Source: Massilia sp. BSC265
GTDB lineage: Bacteria > Pseudomonadota > Gammaproteobacteria > Burkholderiales > Burkholderiaceae_D
Assembly: GCF_000740675.1 (NCBI RefSeq)
Contig: NZ_JPXI01000037.1
Span: 1-64,000, forward strand
Length of the DNA stretch: 64,000 nucleotides
Reading direction: 5' to 3'
Translations under genes and position numbers: made by a program
Notes under the pieces: generated by a model
What the model was told of the DNA's origin: nothing
What the model saw: only the letters and a program-made list of their open reading frames with translations
Database searches by the model: none
Shown: in pieces, positions 18,957 to 28,855 of the stretch
Layout: each line of letters begins with the position of its first letter
Numbering within the stretch: the first letter of the stretch is position 1

Positions 18957-18967
18957 TGCTACCGGGT

Positions 18968-20686
18968 TCACTTGCCCAGCTTGCCCTTGATGAAGGCGAC
19001 CATGCCGTCGACCGGCACGCTGGTGGCGGCTTCGTCGCGGCGGCCCTGGTATTCCAGGTTGCCTTCCTTGAGACCGCGCTCGCCGATCACGATGCGGTGC
19101 GGCACGCCGATCAGTTCCCAGTCGGCGAACATGGCGCCCGGGCGCAGGCCGCGGTCGTCGACGATGACGTCGATGCCCGCTGCCTGCAGTTCGGCGTACA
19201 GCTTCTCGGTTTGCTCCTTGACCATCTCGCTGCGGTCCAGGCCCATCGGGCACAGCACCAGCTCGAACGGCGCGATCGAATCCGGCCAGATGATGCCCTT
19301 GTCGTCGTAGTTCTGTTCGATGGCCGCGCCCAGGATGCGGGTCACGCCGATGCCGTAGCAGCCCATCTGCAGCGGGGCCGGCTTGCCGGCTTCGTCCAGG
19401 AAGGTCGCCTGCATCGCTTCCGAGTAGGCGGTGCCGAGCTGGAATACGTGGCCCACTTCGATGCCGCGCTCGATCGCCAGCACGCCCTTGCCGTCCGGCG
19501 AAGGGTCGCCTTCGACCACGTTGCGCAGGTCGGCCACGATCGGCTCGGCGCAGTCGCGGCCCCAGTTGGCGCCGGTGTAGTGGTAATCCGCTTCGTTCGC
19601 GCCGCAGACGAAATCGGCCATGTTGGCGACGGTGCGGTCGGCCACCACGGTAACCGGCAGCTTGGTATTGATCGGGCCGAGGTAGCCCGGCACGGTGCCG
19701 TAGGCTTCCTGGATCTCGGCTTCGGTCGAGAAGCGGAAGTCTTTCAGGCCTGCGACCTTGGTGACCTTGATCTCGTTGAGTTCATGGTCGGCGCGCAGCA
19801 GCAGCAGGAAGTAGGTCTTCTTGCCTTCGTTCTCGACGGTCAGGGCGATGCTCTTGACGTGGTGCTGCAGCGGGATGCTCAAGAGTTCGGCCACGGCTTC
19901 GCACTTCGTTTTACCCGGGGTCGAGGTCTTGGTCAGTGCCTGCGTCGGCGCGGCGCGTTCGCCGGCGGCCAGCGCTTCGGCCGCTTCGATGTTAGCCGCG
20001 TAATCCGAGGTCGGGCAGTACACCAGCGCGTCTTCGCCGGTGCTGGCGATGACGTGGAACTCATGCGAACCGGTGCCGCCGATGGCGCCGTTGTCGGCCG
20101 CCACCGCGCGAAACTTCAGGCCGAAGCGGGTGAAGATCTTGGTGTAGGCATCGAACATGGTCGCATAGGACTTCTGCATGCCGTCGACGTCACGGTCGAA
20201 GGAATAGGCATCCTTCATCGTGAACTCGCGGCCGCGCATCAGGCCGAAGCGCGGACGGCGCTCGTCGCGGAACTTGGTCTGGATGTGGTAGAAGTTGATC
20301 GGCAGCTGGCGATAGGACTTGAGCTCGCTGCGCACGACGTCGGTGACGACTTCCTCCGAGGTCGGCTGGATGGCGAATTCGCGGCCATGGCGGTCCTTGA
20401 CGCGCATCAGTTCCGGGCCCATCTTGTCCCAGCGGCCCGTCTCCTGCCACAGTTCGGCCGGCTGCACCAGCGGCATCAGGAGCTCGATCGCGCCTGCCTT
20501 GTTCATTTCTTCGCGGATGATGTTCTCGACCTTGCGGATGATGCGCAGGCCAGTCGGCATGTAGGTGTAGATGCCCGAGCCAAGGCGCTTGATCATCCCT
20601 GCGCGCATCATCAGCTGGTGGCTGACGATTTCCGCGTCCGAGGGCGCTTCCTTGAGAGTTGAAATAAAAAATCGTGAGGCGCGCAT
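18968..20686 (-). CDS. proS: Proline--tRNA ligase (bacterial type, with editing domain)
   Basis: 572 residues, full length. Class II synthetase with motif 2 around [17 protein letters not shown], the YbaK-like editing insertion (about 225-390) that clears mis-charged Ala-tRNAPro, motif 3 [13 protein letters not shown], and the C-terminal anticodon-binding domain. Divergent from rppH; the downstream transglycosylase overlaps its stop. Confidence 0.97.
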   Translation of the reverse strand: MRASRFFISTLKEAPSDAEIVSHQLMMRAGMIKRLGSGIYTYMPTGLRIIRKVENIIREEMNKAGAIELLMPLVQPAELWQETGRWDKMGPELMRVKDRHGREFAIQPTSEEVVTDVVRSELKSYRQLPINFYHIQTKFRDERRPRFGLMRGREFTMKDAYSFDRDVDGMQKSYATMFDAYTKIFTRFGLKFRAVAADNGAIGGTGSHEFHVIASTGEDALVYCPTSDYAANIEAAEALAAGERAAPTQALTKTSTPGKTKCEAVAELLSIPLQHHVKSIALTVENEGKKTYFLLLLRADHELNEIKVTKVAGLKDFRFSTEAEIQEAYGTVPGYLGPINTKLPVTVVADRTVANMADFVCGANEADYHYTGANWGRDCAEPIVADLRNVVEGDPSPDGKGVLAIERGIEVGHVFQLGTAYSEAMQATFLDEAGKPAPLQMGCYGIGVTRILGAAIEQNYDDKGIIWPDSIAPFELVLCPMGLDRSEMVKEQTEKLYAELQAAGIDVIVDDRGLRPGAMFADWELIGVPHRIVIGERGLKEGNLEYQGRRDEAATSVPVDGMVAFIKGKLGK

Positions 20687-20716
20687 ATCCGTGAATTCTT
20701 TTTAAAAAGAGAGAGT

Positions 20717-20722
20717 TATAAT
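20717..20722 (+). promoter_or_regulatory. Possible -10 element in the proS/rppH divergent region
   Basis: TATAAT on the plus strand, about 180 bp before rppH; no good -35 at the right spacing. The rest of 20687-20902 shows no further recognised site. Confidence 0.25.
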
Positions 20723-20902
20723 CGACCTAATTTTAAAGGATTAGCTGGCTGATGCGTCCAATCTTTCTACAAATGGGTCCGGAACAAGCAGCGGAACGAG
20801 CAGTACCTGCCTCGTCGGCTACCCGCCGACCGGGCGGGCATGGCAATTTGTGGGTAAAAATATAAGGATCGTACGGCCGGCAGAAAGTTTCGAGGTGCAC
20901 TT

Positions 20903-21547
20903 ATGCTCGATCGTGAAGGGTTCCGCCCCAACGTCGGCATCATCCTGCTAAACGCCAATAACGAGGTGTGGTGGGGCAAGCGGGTGCGCGAGCACTCGTG
21001 GCAGTTTCCGCAAGGGGGTATCAAATACGGCGAGACGCCGGAACAGGCGATGTACCGCGAGCTCGAGGAAGAAATCGGTTTGCGCCAGGAGCACGTCAAG
21101 ATCGTGGGCCGCACCCGCGACTGGCTGCGCTACGAGGTGCCCGACCACTTCATCAAGCGCGAGATCCGCGGCCACTACCGTGGCCAGAAGCAGATCTGGT
21201 TCCTGCTGCGCATGATGGCGCGCGATAACGACGTCAACCTGCGCCTGACCGACCATCCCGAGTTCGACGCCTGGCGCTGGCACGACTACTGGGTGCCGCT
21301 GGACGTGGTCATCGAGTTCAAGCGCGATGTCTACCAGCGGGCGCTGCAGGAGCTATCGCGCTTCATCACCTGGCCTGCCAGGGGCCAGAACGGCGAACGC
21401 CGTCACAGTGCGCGCTACCTGCGCCAGCCGCACGGCCGCTCGCAGGGCGCCGGCGGCAAGGCGCAGCAGCAGTCGGCATTGGCGGCGGCAGCCACCGCAG
21501 CCAAGCCGGCCACGCCGGATTCGCTGGTGCTGTTGCCAGACGAGTAA
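20903..21547 (+). CDS. rppH: RNA pyrophosphohydrolase (Nudix)
   Basis: 214 residues. Removes pyrophosphate from 5'-triphosphate mRNA ends, which triggers RNase E decay. Perfect Nudix box from G38 to L60 (G-x5-E-x7-RELEEEIGL). The catalytic domain ends near residue 160. The remaining about 50 residues are a low-complexity Arg/Gln/Ala tail ([16 protein letters not shown]), commonly seen in Burkholderiales. Start behind GAGGTG. Confidence 0.95.
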   Translation: MLDREGFRPNVGIILLNANNEVWWGKRVREHSWQFPQGGIKYGETPEQAMYRELEEEIGLRQEHVKIVGRTRDWLRYEVPDHFIKREIRGHYRGQKQIWFLLRMMARDNDVNLRLTDHPEFDAWRWHDYWVPLDVVIEFKRDVYQRALQELSRFITWPARGQNGERRHSARYLRQPHGRSQGAGGKAQQQSALAAAATAAKPATPDSLVLLPDE

Positions 21548-21855
21548 GTTTGCCTTACGGTGGGGAGCGATGCTCCCCGTCTTCTTCGCTCCCGCCGCCC
21601 CCGCGGTGGCTGCCATCCCTCGTCCTGCGCTTCGCGGTCCACGCGTTCATGCCGGCGGAATTATCAAAAGCGCACATCGGCGGCTGGAGCCGCATCTACC
21701 GCACCCGTTTCAAGGAGTTCCGTGCCGGCCCGGCCACCGCGAAGAACGGCACCCTCAGGGTACTCGCCGATTTCCGGCATCCGAAGCAGAGGGCGGCAAG
21801 AACCGGCAGGAAGCGCTAGAATGCCCGCTTCCTGCCCTTTTCTGCTCCCCCAGCC
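21548..21855. other. Gap between rppH and the DUF1841 gene
   Basis: A GGGGAGC-gat-GCTCCCC hairpin at 21562-21578 just after rppH is a likely terminator. A 56-codon frame from ATG 21649 has no ribosome-binding site and no recognised relatives. Nothing else is seen. Confidence 0.5.
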
Positions 21856-22284
21856 ATGTTCACTCCGTCATCGCACGACGTGCGCCGCTTTTTCTGCGAA
21901 GCCCTGCGCAAGCAGCGCAACGGCGAGATCCTGAGCCCGATGGACGCCATCGCGGCCGACTGGATCGTCCAGCATCCCGAATACCACGCCGAACTCGAGG
22001 ACGTGGAAGCGGCGATCGCCTGCGACTACTCGGTCGAGGGCGGCAAGCCGAATCCTTTTCTGCACCTGTCGATGCACCTGTCGATCGCCGAGCAGGTCTC
22101 GATCGACCAGCCGCGCGGCATCAAGGCGGCGCACGACCTGCTGGTCAGCCGCATCGGCGAGCACGACGCCCACCACGAGATCATGGAATGCCTCGGCGAG
22201 ATGATCTGGAAGTCGCAGCGGGGCGGCGTGCCGCCGGATACCGAGGCCTACATCGAATGCGTGCGCCGACGCGCGACGCGCTGA
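21856..22284 (+). CDS. DUF1841 family protein
   Basis: 142 residues. Matches the DUF1841 pattern: FFCEALRKQRNGEILSPMDAIAADWIVQHPEYH at the N-terminus, NPFLHLSMHLSIAEQ in the middle and EHDAHHEIMECLGEMIW near the end. Several conserved histidines suggest metal binding, but no activity is known. Cytosolic, no signal. Found mostly in Beta- and Gammaproteobacteria. Shares its terminator with the convergent sulP gene. Confidence 0.88.
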   Translation: MFTPSSHDVRRFFCEALRKQRNGEILSPMDAIAADWIVQHPEYHAELEDVEAAIACDYSVEGGKPNPFLHLSMHLSIAEQVSIDQPRGIKAAHDLLVSRIGEHDAHHEIMECLGEMIWKSQRGGVPPDTEAYIECVRRRATR

Positions 22285-22308
22285 CGGCAAGCACGGCAAC
22301 GTGATTCG

Positions 22309-22334
22309 AAAATGCGGCACGTGCCGCATTTTTT
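22309..22334. terminator. Bidirectional terminator between DUF1841 gene and sulP
   Basis: AAAATGCGGCAC followed directly by GTGCCGCATTTTTT: a perfect palindrome with A and T runs at its ends, between convergent genes. Confidence 0.9.
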
Positions 22335-22352
22335 GTATCATGTTCTGCCGAT

Positions 22353-23882
22353 TCAGCCCAGCTTGTCGTCGGCGACGTGGTAGCGCGGGTCCTCCGGCAG
22401 GTTCACTTCGATCATGTCCTTCGCCTTCTCCAGCAGTTCGCGGCAGTCCCGGCTCAGGTGGCGCAGGTGCAGGCGCTTGCCCAGTGCGCGGTAGCGCTCG
22501 GCCAGGGCGTCGATGGCCTGGATCGCCGAGTGGTCGGCCACGCGCGCGCGGCGAAATTCGATGACCACGTCCTGCGGGTCGTCCTTCGGCGTGAACAGCG
22601 CCTGGAAGCCGGTCACGGAAGCGAAGAACAGCGTGCCTTCCAGTTCGTAGACCTTCCATCCCTGCGCATCCAGGCTTGTCGCAACGCGGATCTGCTTCGC
22701 ATGCTGCCAGGCGAACACCAGGGCCGACACGATTACCCCAAGCAGCACCGCCACCGCCAGGTCGAAGGCCAGGGTGGTGCCCGCCACCAGCACGATCACC
22801 AGCGCGTCGGCGCGCGGCACCTTGCCGAACAGGCGGAAAGTGCCCCACTCGAAGGTCTTCTCGCAGACCACGAACATCACACCGATCAGCGCCGCCAGCG
22901 GGATCTGCTCGATCCAACGGGAGCCGACCAGGATGAAGGAGAGCAGGAACAGGGAGGCCACGATGCCCGACAGGCGCCCGGTACCGCCGCTGTTCACGTT
23001 GATCATGCTCTGGCCGATCAGCGCGCAGCCGCCCATGCCGCCGAAGAAGCCGGTGACGACGTTGGAGGCGCCCAGCGCCAGGCATTCGCGGTTCGGCTGG
23101 CCGCGGGTGTCGGTGATCTCGTCGATCAGGGTGAGCGTCAGCAGCGACTCGATCAGTCCGACGCCGGCCAGCACCAGCGCATAGGGGAAGACGATGCGCA
23201 GGGTCTCCAGGTTCCAGGGCACCTCCGGCACCGCGAAGCTGGGCAGGCCGCCCGCGATCGAGCCGAGGTCGCCTACCGTCCTGGTGTCGATGCCCAGCAG
23301 CGCGCAGCCGGCGGTGGCCGCCAGGATGCCGACCAGGGTGCTTGGTAGCGCCCTGGTGAAGCGCGGCGTGATGTAGATGACCGCCATGGTGGCCGCGACC
23401 ACGGCCAGCATCGTGGCCAGTTCAGGGCCGCCCATCCATTGCATGCTGCCGTCCGGACCAGCTGTCTTGAAATGGCCGAACTGGGCGACGAAGATCACCA
23501 GCGCCAGGCCGTTGACAAAGCCGAGCATGACCGGGTGCGGCACCATGCGGATGAACTTGCCCAGGCGCGCGGCGGCGAACAGCAGCTGCAGCACGCCCAT
23601 CAGCACAACCGCGGCAAACAGGTATTGCGGCCCGTGCTGTACCACCAGCGCCACCATGACCACCGCCAGCGATCCGGCCGCGGCCGAGATCATGCCGGGA
23701 CGGCCGCCGAAGGCCGAGGTAATGAAGGAGACCAGCACCGCCGCGTACAGGCCGGTGAGCGGCGAGACCTGGGCGACCAGGGCGAAGGCGATTGCCTCGG
23801 GAACGAGTGCGAGGGCGACGGTCAGGCCGCTGAGCAGGTTGGTTTTGATGTGGGATGGGGACGGCATGGACAGGGACGGCAT
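22353..23882 (-). CDS. SulP-family inorganic anion transporter
   Basis: 509 residues. About ten to twelve membrane helices of the SLC26/SulP fold (LSGLTVALALVPEAIAFA, GLYAAVLVSFITSAFGGRPGMISAAAGS, NRECLALGASNVVTGFFGGMGGCALIGQSMIN) and a C-terminal STAS domain (about 415-500). Family members carry sulfate or bicarbonate; the substrate cannot be told, and no carbonic anhydrase is adjacent. The start at 23882 sits 5 nt after GGAG; an ATG 18 bp earlier would fall in the U-run of a terminator. See the leader terminator at 23892-23932. Confidence 0.9.
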   Translation of the reverse strand: MPSLSMPSPSHIKTNLLSGLTVALALVPEAIAFALVAQVSPLTGLYAAVLVSFITSAFGGRPGMISAAAGSLAVVMVALVVQHGPQYLFAAVVLMGVLQLLFAAARLGKFIRMVPHPVMLGFVNGLALVIFVAQFGHFKTAGPDGSMQWMGGPELATMLAVVAATMAVIYITPRFTRALPSTLVGILAATAGCALLGIDTRTVGDLGSIAGGLPSFAVPEVPWNLETLRIVFPYALVLAGVGLIESLLTLTLIDEITDTRGQPNRECLALGASNVVTGFFGGMGGCALIGQSMINVNSGGTGRLSGIVASLFLLSFILVGSRWIEQIPLAALIGVMFVVCEKTFEWGTFRLFGKVPRADALVIVLVAGTTLAFDLAVAVLLGVIVSALVFAWQHAKQIRVATSLDAQGWKVYELEGTLFFASVTGFQALFTPKDDPQDVVIEFRRARVADHSAIQAIDALAERYRALGKRLHLRHLSRDCRELLEKAKDMIEVNLPEDPRYHVADDKLG

Positions 23883-23891
23883 CGGGGCTCC

Positions 23892-23932
23892 AAAAAACAA
23901 AATCCCCCGCCGGCTGCCCGGTTCGGGGGGAT
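23892..23932 (-). terminator. Intrinsic terminator abutting the sulP ribosome-binding site
   Basis: On the minus strand ATCCCCC...GGGGGAT encloses an inner CCGG/CCGG stem and is followed by TTTTGTTTTTT, which runs directly into the GGAG of sulP. It ends the cytochrome transcript and leaves no room for a promoter before sulP. Confidence 0.75.
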
Positions 23933-23984
23933 CGACAGTTTACCAGCCCCAGGCTGGAACCGCTTTGATGCTGTTACTTGCTGA

Positions 23985-24335
23985 TTATTTGCTGACCACG
24001 AGTTGCGACGGCAGGCTGGCGAGATAGGCGCCGATGTCCGCCATGTCCTTGTTCGACAGCGGCTGCACCTGTCCTGCCATGATCGGATTGGCGCGGCCGT
24101 TGGAGCCGGCGCCGCGCTTGTAGGCGCGCAGGGCGTGGGCCAGGTAGTCGGCGTGCTGGCCGGCCAGCTTCGGATAGCTCGGGTCGATCGGCTTGTTATA
24201 GTCGGCGCCATGGCAGGATGCGCAGTTGTATTTCTTGGCGAGCGCTTCGCCGCGCGCGACGTCGGCCGCCGAAGCCACTGCGGCGCTACCCATGCAGAAT
24301 GCGCCGGCAAGCAGCGCGGAGAACAGTTTTTTCAT
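23985..24335 (-). CDS. Class I cytochrome c (c553 type)
   Basis: 116 residues, signal peptide to ASA/AD, one haem site C38-A-S-C41-H42, and a C-terminal methionine in NPIMAGQVQPLS as likely sixth ligand. Small periplasmic electron carrier. Second of a cytochrome pair (9 bp gap) whose members share the KYNCASCHG/IEMCIGCHG and QPLSNKDMADIGAYLAS/SLSDQDIADVAAYYA layout, so they arose by duplication. Partner oxidase or dehydrogenase not in the window. Confidence 0.9.
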   Translation of the reverse strand: MKKLFSALLAGAFCMGSAAVASAADVARGEALAKKYNCASCHGADYNKPIDPSYPKLAGQHADYLAHALRAYKRGAGSNGRANPIMAGQVQPLSNKDMADIGAYLASLPSQLVVSK

Positions 24336-24344
24336 GGCTGGTCC

Positions 24345-24692
24345 TTAGCGTTTGGCGGTGGCTGGGGTCTGCTGCGCATAGTAGGCAGCGACGTCGGCGA
24401 TGTCCTGGTCGCTCAGCGAGGCGGCAATGCCCATCATCGACGGGTTCTTGCGCTCGCCCTTGCGATAGGCCTTCAGTGCGCTTTCGATGTACTTGGCCGA
24501 CTGGCCGCCGATCATGGGAACGCGGTAGACCTCGGGGAAGCCCGATTTGTAGCCCGGGATACCGTGGCAGCCGATGCACATCTCGATCTTGGCCGGCGCA
24601 GCCTTGGGATTGCCGACAATGTCCGCCGCGGCGGCCGCAGTGGTGGTGGCGGCACACGCTGCCACTACCAGTAGTGCTAAAGATTTTTTCAT
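24345..24692 (-). CDS. Class I cytochrome c (c553 type)
   Basis: 115 residues, signal peptide MKKSLALLVVAACAATTTAAAAA, haem site C39-I-G-C42-H43, methionine ligand candidates in NPSMMGIAAS. Paralogue of the following gene and first of the pair. Divergent from moxR, with a 177-bp intergenic region in which no operator was recognised. Confidence 0.9.
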   Translation of the reverse strand: MKKSLALLVVAACAATTTAAAAADIVGNPKAAPAKIEMCIGCHGIPGYKSGFPEVYRVPMIGGQSAKYIESALKAYRKGERKNPSMMGIAASLSDQDIADVAAYYAQQTPATAKR

Positions 24693-24869
24693 GGGTGTGG
24701 CTCGTTAGTTGTAATTCGAATACCGCAAACGCACAAAAAGTTAGCAAATGGACTACCAACCTGTCGATTCTATCTGAAGAGTTGTCACCAGTCTACAAAC
24801 GCGCGCAGCCTGTCCACACGCGCGTTCTGGCATATACTCGGCTTCATTTCATTCCGATCCAGAACGCCC

Positions 24870-25724
24870 ATGCACGCTTCCCCCCGCTTCGAAGGCAGCG
24901 ACAACTACGTTGCCACCGCCGACCTGAAACTGGCCGTCAACGCCGCGCTCACGCTCGGCCGCCCGCTCCTGATCAAGGGCGAGCCGGGCACCGGCAAGAC
25001 CATGCTGGCCGAAGAGGTCGCGGCCGCGCTCGACATGCCGCTGCTGCAGTGGCACGTGAAGTCGACCACCAAGGCCCAGCAGGGCCTGTACGAGTACGAC
25101 GCGGTGTCGCGCCTGCGCGACTCGCAGCTGGGCGACGAACGCGTGCGCGATATCCACAACTATATCGTCAAAGGCGTGCTGTGGCAGGCGTTTACCGCAC
25201 CGGAACCGACCGTCCTGCTGATCGACGAAATCGACAAGGCCGACATCGAGTTCCCGAACGACCTGCTGCGCGAACTGGACCGCATGGAGTTCTACGTCTA
25301 CGAGACGCGCGAGATGGTGGTGGCCAGGCACCGTCCGCTGGTGATCATCACCTCGAACAACGAGAAGGAACTGCCGGACGCTTTCCTGCGCCGCTGCTTC
25401 TTCCACTACATCAAGTTCCCGGACCGGGACACCATGGCCGACATCGTCAAGGTGCACTTCCCGACCCTGAAGCAGGACCTTCTGGCCGCCGCCTTGCAGA
25501 GCTTCTACGAGCTGCGCGAGGTCGCCGGCATCAAGAAGAAGCCCTCGACCTCGGAATTCCTCGACTGGCTGAAACTCCTGCTGGCCGAAGATATCCCGGC
25601 CGAGGCCCTGCGCAGCCAGGATAGCAAGGCCATCGTGCCGCCGCTGCACGGCGCCCTGCTGAAGAACGAGCAGGACGTGCACCTGTTCGAGCGCCTCGTC
25701 ACCATGTCGAGGACCAACCGATGA
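24870..25724 (+). CDS. MoxR-type AAA+ ATPase
   Basis: 284 residues. Walker A GEPGTGKT (37-44), Walker B LLIDE (116-120), sensor 1 ITSNNEKELPDAFLRRC. MoxR ATPases act as chaperones that load cofactors or ready a client enzyme together with a VWA protein, which is encoded two genes downstream. First gene of a three-gene operon; its stop overlaps the next start (ATGA). The client is not evident. Confidence 0.93.
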   Translation: MHASPRFEGSDNYVATADLKLAVNAALTLGRPLLIKGEPGTGKTMLAEEVAAALDMPLLQWHVKSTTKAQQGLYEYDAVSRLRDSQLGDERVRDIHNYIVKGVLWQAFTAPEPTVLLIDEIDKADIEFPNDLLRELDRMEFYVYETREMVVARHRPLVIITSNNEKELPDAFLRRCFFHYIKFPDRDTMADIVKVHFPTLKQDLLAAALQSFYELREVAGIKKKPSTSEFLDWLKLLLAEDIPAEALRSQDSKAIVPPLHGALLKNEQDVHLFERLVTMSRTNR

Positions 25725-26326
25725 GCAAGCCGATTCGGGTGGAGCCGGTGACGCTCGAGTTCAACGGCCTGCGCCTGGAGCCGCTGGCGCCCCACCACGA
25801 GGACGGCCTGCGCGCAGCCGCCAGCGACGGCGAACTGTGGAAGCTGCGCGTGACCAGCGTGCCGGAACCGCACAATGCGGCGCAGTACATCGGCACCGCG
25901 CTGGACACGCGCGACCGCCTGGCCTTTGCCGTCATCGATGCGCGCAGTAGCACTCTGTTGGGCACCACCAGCTACCACGACATCCTCCCGCAGGTGGACC
26001 GTGTCGAGATCGGCTATACCTGGTACGCCAAGAGCGTGCAGCGCACCCACGTGAACACCAGCTGCAAGCTGCTCCTGCTGTCGCATGCCTTCGATACGCT
26101 CGGCTGTGGCGTGGTCGGGCTGCGCACCGATTGCGAGAACTTCGCTTCGCAGGCCGCGATCGAACGCCTGGGGGCGAAGAAGGATGGGGTCATCCGCCAC
26201 CACGCCCTGCGCCGCGACGGCACGGTACGCGACACCGTCATGTACAGCATCCTGCGAGGCGAATGGCCGCTCATCAAGCGCGCCCTGCACGAGCGGCTGG
26301 AGCGGCACGCACGGGCTTGCGCTTAA
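25721..26326 (+). CDS. GNAT acetyltransferase, RimJ/RimL-like
   Basis: 201 residues. RimJ/RimL layout: LEFNGLRLEPLAPHHEDGL at the start, EIGYTWYAKSVQRTHVNTSCKLLLLSHAFD in the acetyl-CoA-binding middle, and CENFASQAAIERLGAKKDGVIRHHALRRDGTVRDTVMYSIL at the end. It should transfer acetyl to an N-terminal or side-chain amine; the substrate is unknown. Wedged between moxR and the VWA gene with a 4-bp overlap and an 11-bp gap, so it is made together with them. Confidence 0.9.
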   Translation: MSKPIRVEPVTLEFNGLRLEPLAPHHEDGLRAAASDGELWKLRVTSVPEPHNAAQYIGTALDTRDRLAFAVIDARSSTLLGTTSYHDILPQVDRVEIGYTWYAKSVQRTHVNTSCKLLLLSHAFDTLGCGVVGLRTDCENFASQAAIERLGAKKDGVIRHHALRRDGTVRDTVMYSILRGEWPLIKRALHERLERHARACA

Positions 26327-26337
26327 AGCTCAACCTT

Positions 26338-27507
26338 ATGTTGATCGATTTCTTCTACACCCTGCGTGACGCCAAGGTTCCGGTCACGATCAAGGAATTC
26401 CTGACGCTGCTGGAAGCCCTGCAGCAAGGCGTGACCGCGCCCTCGCTCGACGAGTTCTATTACCTCGCGCGCCTGACGCTGGTGAAGGACGAAGCCCACT
26501 TCGACAAGTTCGACCGCGCCTTCGGCGCCTACTTCAAGGGTGTCGATGCGGTGTTCGACGAGAAGGCCGACATCCCGCTCGACTGGCTGCTCAAGCGTTT
26601 CGAGCGCGAGCTCACGCCGGAACAGCGGGCGGCCCTGGAGAAACTCGGCTACGACAAGCTGCAGCAGCGCCTGGAAGAACTGCTGAAGGAGCAAAAAGGG
26701 CGCCACGAAGGCGGCAGCAAGTGGATCGGCACCGGCGGCACCTCGCCCTTCGGAAATGGCGGCACCAATCCGGAAGGCATCCGCATCGGCGGCCAGGGCC
26801 GCAACCGCACGGCGGTGAAGGTGTGGGAGCAGCGCAGCTACCGCGACTACGACGACGAGCGCGAACTCGGCACCCGCAACATCAAGGTGGCGCTGCGCCG
26901 ACTGCGCCGCTTCGCGCGTACGGGCGCGGCGGAAGAGCTGGCGCTCGAGGACACCATCCGCGCCACCGCCAGCAACGCGGGCTACCTCGACATCCGCATG
27001 CAGCCGGAGCGCAAGAACCGCATCAAGGTGGTGATGCTGCTGGACGTCGGCGGCTCGATGGACGACCACATCGAGCGCGTGGAAGAGCTGTTCTCGGCCG
27101 CCAAGAGCGAATTCAAGAACATGGAGTTCTACTACTTCCACAACTGCGTCTACGACTACCTGTGGAAGAACAACCGGCGCCGCCACAGCGAGCGCTTCCC
27201 GACCTGGGACGTGCTGCGCACCTACCCGAACGACACCCGCGTGATCTTCGTCGGCGACGCCACCATGAGTCCTTACGAGGTGCTGGCGCCGGGCGGCTCG
27301 GTCGAGTACAACAACGAGGAAGCCGGCGCGGCCTGGCTGGCGCGCTTCACCAATGCCTTTCCCAAGTTCGCCTGGCTCAACCCGGAGCCGGAACACCTGT
27401 GGGAATACCGGCAATCGATCGCCGTCATCCGGCAGATCATGAATGGCCGCATGTTCCCGATCACCCTCGAGGGGCTGGAACGGGCCATGCGTCTGCTCAG
27501 CAAGTAG
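26338..27507 (+). CDS. VWA protein, CoxE-like
   Basis: 389 residues. An N-terminal helical region (1-120) is followed by a Gly-rich segment (GTGGTSPFGNGG) and a von Willebrand A domain with MIDAS D236-V-G-G-S240 in VVMLLDVGGSMDDH. The first MIDAS serine is glycine (DxGxS). This family works with MoxR ATPases to mature or activate a partner enzyme. Start chosen at MLIDFFYTL, 11 bp after the GNAT gene; a longer in-frame extension overlaps that gene. Confidence 0.9.
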   Translation: MLIDFFYTLRDAKVPVTIKEFLTLLEALQQGVTAPSLDEFYYLARLTLVKDEAHFDKFDRAFGAYFKGVDAVFDEKADIPLDWLLKRFERELTPEQRAALEKLGYDKLQQRLEELLKEQKGRHEGGSKWIGTGGTSPFGNGGTNPEGIRIGGQGRNRTAVKVWEQRSYRDYDDERELGTRNIKVALRRLRRFARTGAAEELALEDTIRATASNAGYLDIRMQPERKNRIKVVMLLDVGGSMDDHIERVEELFSAAKSEFKNMEFYYFHNCVYDYLWKNNRRRHSERFPTWDVLRTYPNDTRVIFVGDATMSPYEVLAPGGSVEYNNEEAGAAWLARFTNAFPKFAWLNPEPEHLWEYRQSIAVIRQIMNGRMFPITLEGLERAMRLLSK

Positions 27508-27564
27508 GAGCTTTCGCACATCAATCGTGCGCAGGAAGCCCTCTTGTAGAATTGCCAACACATT

Positions 27565-27597
27565 GTAGGGTGGTCGGGTTCCCCGACCACGCGTTCG
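27565..27597 (+). repeat. REP element, GTAG-headed
   Basis: GTAGGGTGGTCGGG with hairpin GTGGTCGGG-ttc-CCCGACCAC and a CGCG tail. Single REP between the VWA gene and the antiporter gene. Confidence 0.65.
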
Positions 27598-27658
27598 ACC
27601 AAAGCACGCGTCGTTACCATGCGTCCGGAAGTTGGACTGCTGACGAGAGGGAGAACCG

Positions 27659-28855
27659 ATGCCGGACCTGCTGCCCATCCTGACCAGCCTCGCATGGCCG
27701 ATCGCGCTTGCCGTCGCCTGGCTGGCCGGCGAATTCGGGCAGCGGTTCACCGGCCTGCCCCGCATCAGCTTCTATGGCCTGGTCGGCTTCGCACTGGGCA
27801 GCACCCAGGCCGGCGTGCTGCCGGCGCCCGATGCCGGTCCGGTGGCGCTGCTGGCCGACATCGCCTTCGGCCTGATCCTGTTCGAACTGGGTTACCGCAT
27901 CAACCTGCGCTGGCTGCGCACCAATCCCTGGATCGGGGCCGGCGGGCTCGCGGGCGCCCTGCTGACCTTCGTGGCGGTCTTCCTGGTCGCCCTCGCCTTC
28001 GGCACCTCGCAACTGGTCGCGCTGATGATGGCGGCGCTGTCGATGGGCACCTCGCCCGCCACCGTCGTGCGCATCATCAACGAACAGCGCAGCTCAGGGC
28101 AGGTAACCGAGCGCGTACTGCACCTGACGGCGATGAACTGCGTGCTGGCGATATTCGCCTTCAACGCCATCGTCGGCTTCTGGATCTTCCATACCTTCGA
28201 CGCGCTGGGCGACGCGCTCTGGCAAAGCCTCGTCATGCTGGCCGGATCCGCACTGGTGGGCGCCGTGTTCGGCGTGGCGGTGCCGGCGCTGCTGCGCGCC
28301 ATTGGCAATCCGGACCGGGATGCGACCGTGGCCTTCGCGCTGTCCGTGCTGCTGCTGGTGGCGATCTGCGACGCCGGCGCGCTGTCGCCCTACGTGGCCA
28401 CGCTGGCCTTCGGCCTGGCGGCGCGCCACCGCCGCATCGCCTTCAGTCACGCGCAGCGCAACTTCGGCGCCCTGGGTGAACTGTTGACCGTATTGCTGTT
28501 CGTTTACGCTGCCTCGACCCTCGACTGGCGGCAGCTCGCCATCGGCAGTGCACTCGGCCTCGCCGTCATCGCCGTCCTGCTGGGCGCAGGCACCAAGGTG
28601 CTCGGGGCGACGGCATTCGCCTACAAGTCGGGCATTTCGTGGCGCAAGGGTGCCCTGACAGGAATCGGTCTCGCCCCCTTGTCGGTCTTCGTGATCCTCC
28701 TGATCGAGCATGCGCGCCAGGCTGGCGTGCACGTGCCGGAGGAACTCCGTGCCATGGCGGCGGTCACGATGCTACTCGAAGTGTTCGGCCCGATCATCAT
28801 CCAGCGCGCCCTGGTCTGGGCGCGCGAAGCCCCGGAGAATCCCCATGCCGCTTGA
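27659..28855 (+). CDS. Cation:proton antiporter, CPA2 type
   Basis: 398 residues, about twelve hydrophobic helices with the Na+/H+ exchanger fold ([77 protein letters not shown]). No RCK or TrkA-N domain, so it is the short CPA2 form. Ion specificity not readable. Start behind GAGGGAG. Its last 11 bases overlap the next gene's start, so the two are coupled. Confidence 0.88.
   Translation: MPDLLPILTSLAWPIALAVAWLAGEFGQRFTGLPRISFYGLVGFALGSTQAGVLPAPDAGPVALLADIAFGLILFELGYRINLRWLRTNPWIGAGGLAGALLTFVAVFLVALAFGTSQLVALMMAALSMGTSPATVVRIINEQRSSGQVTERVLHLTAMNCVLAIFAFNAIVGFWIFHTFDALGDALWQSLVMLAGSALVGAVFGVAVPALLRAIGNPDRDATVAFALSVLLLVAICDAGALSPYVATLAFGLAARHRRIAFSHAQRNFGALGELLTVLLFVYAASTLDWRQLAIGSALGLAVIAVLLGAGTKVLGATAFAYKSGISWRKGALTGIGLAPLSVFVILLIEHARQAGVHVPEELRAMAAVTMLLEVFGPIIIQRALVWAREAPENPHAA

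Noticed and set aside
21649..21819. 56-codon frame between rppH and the DUF1841 gene
   Set aside because: No ribosome-binding site, basic low-complexity product, no recognised relatives.
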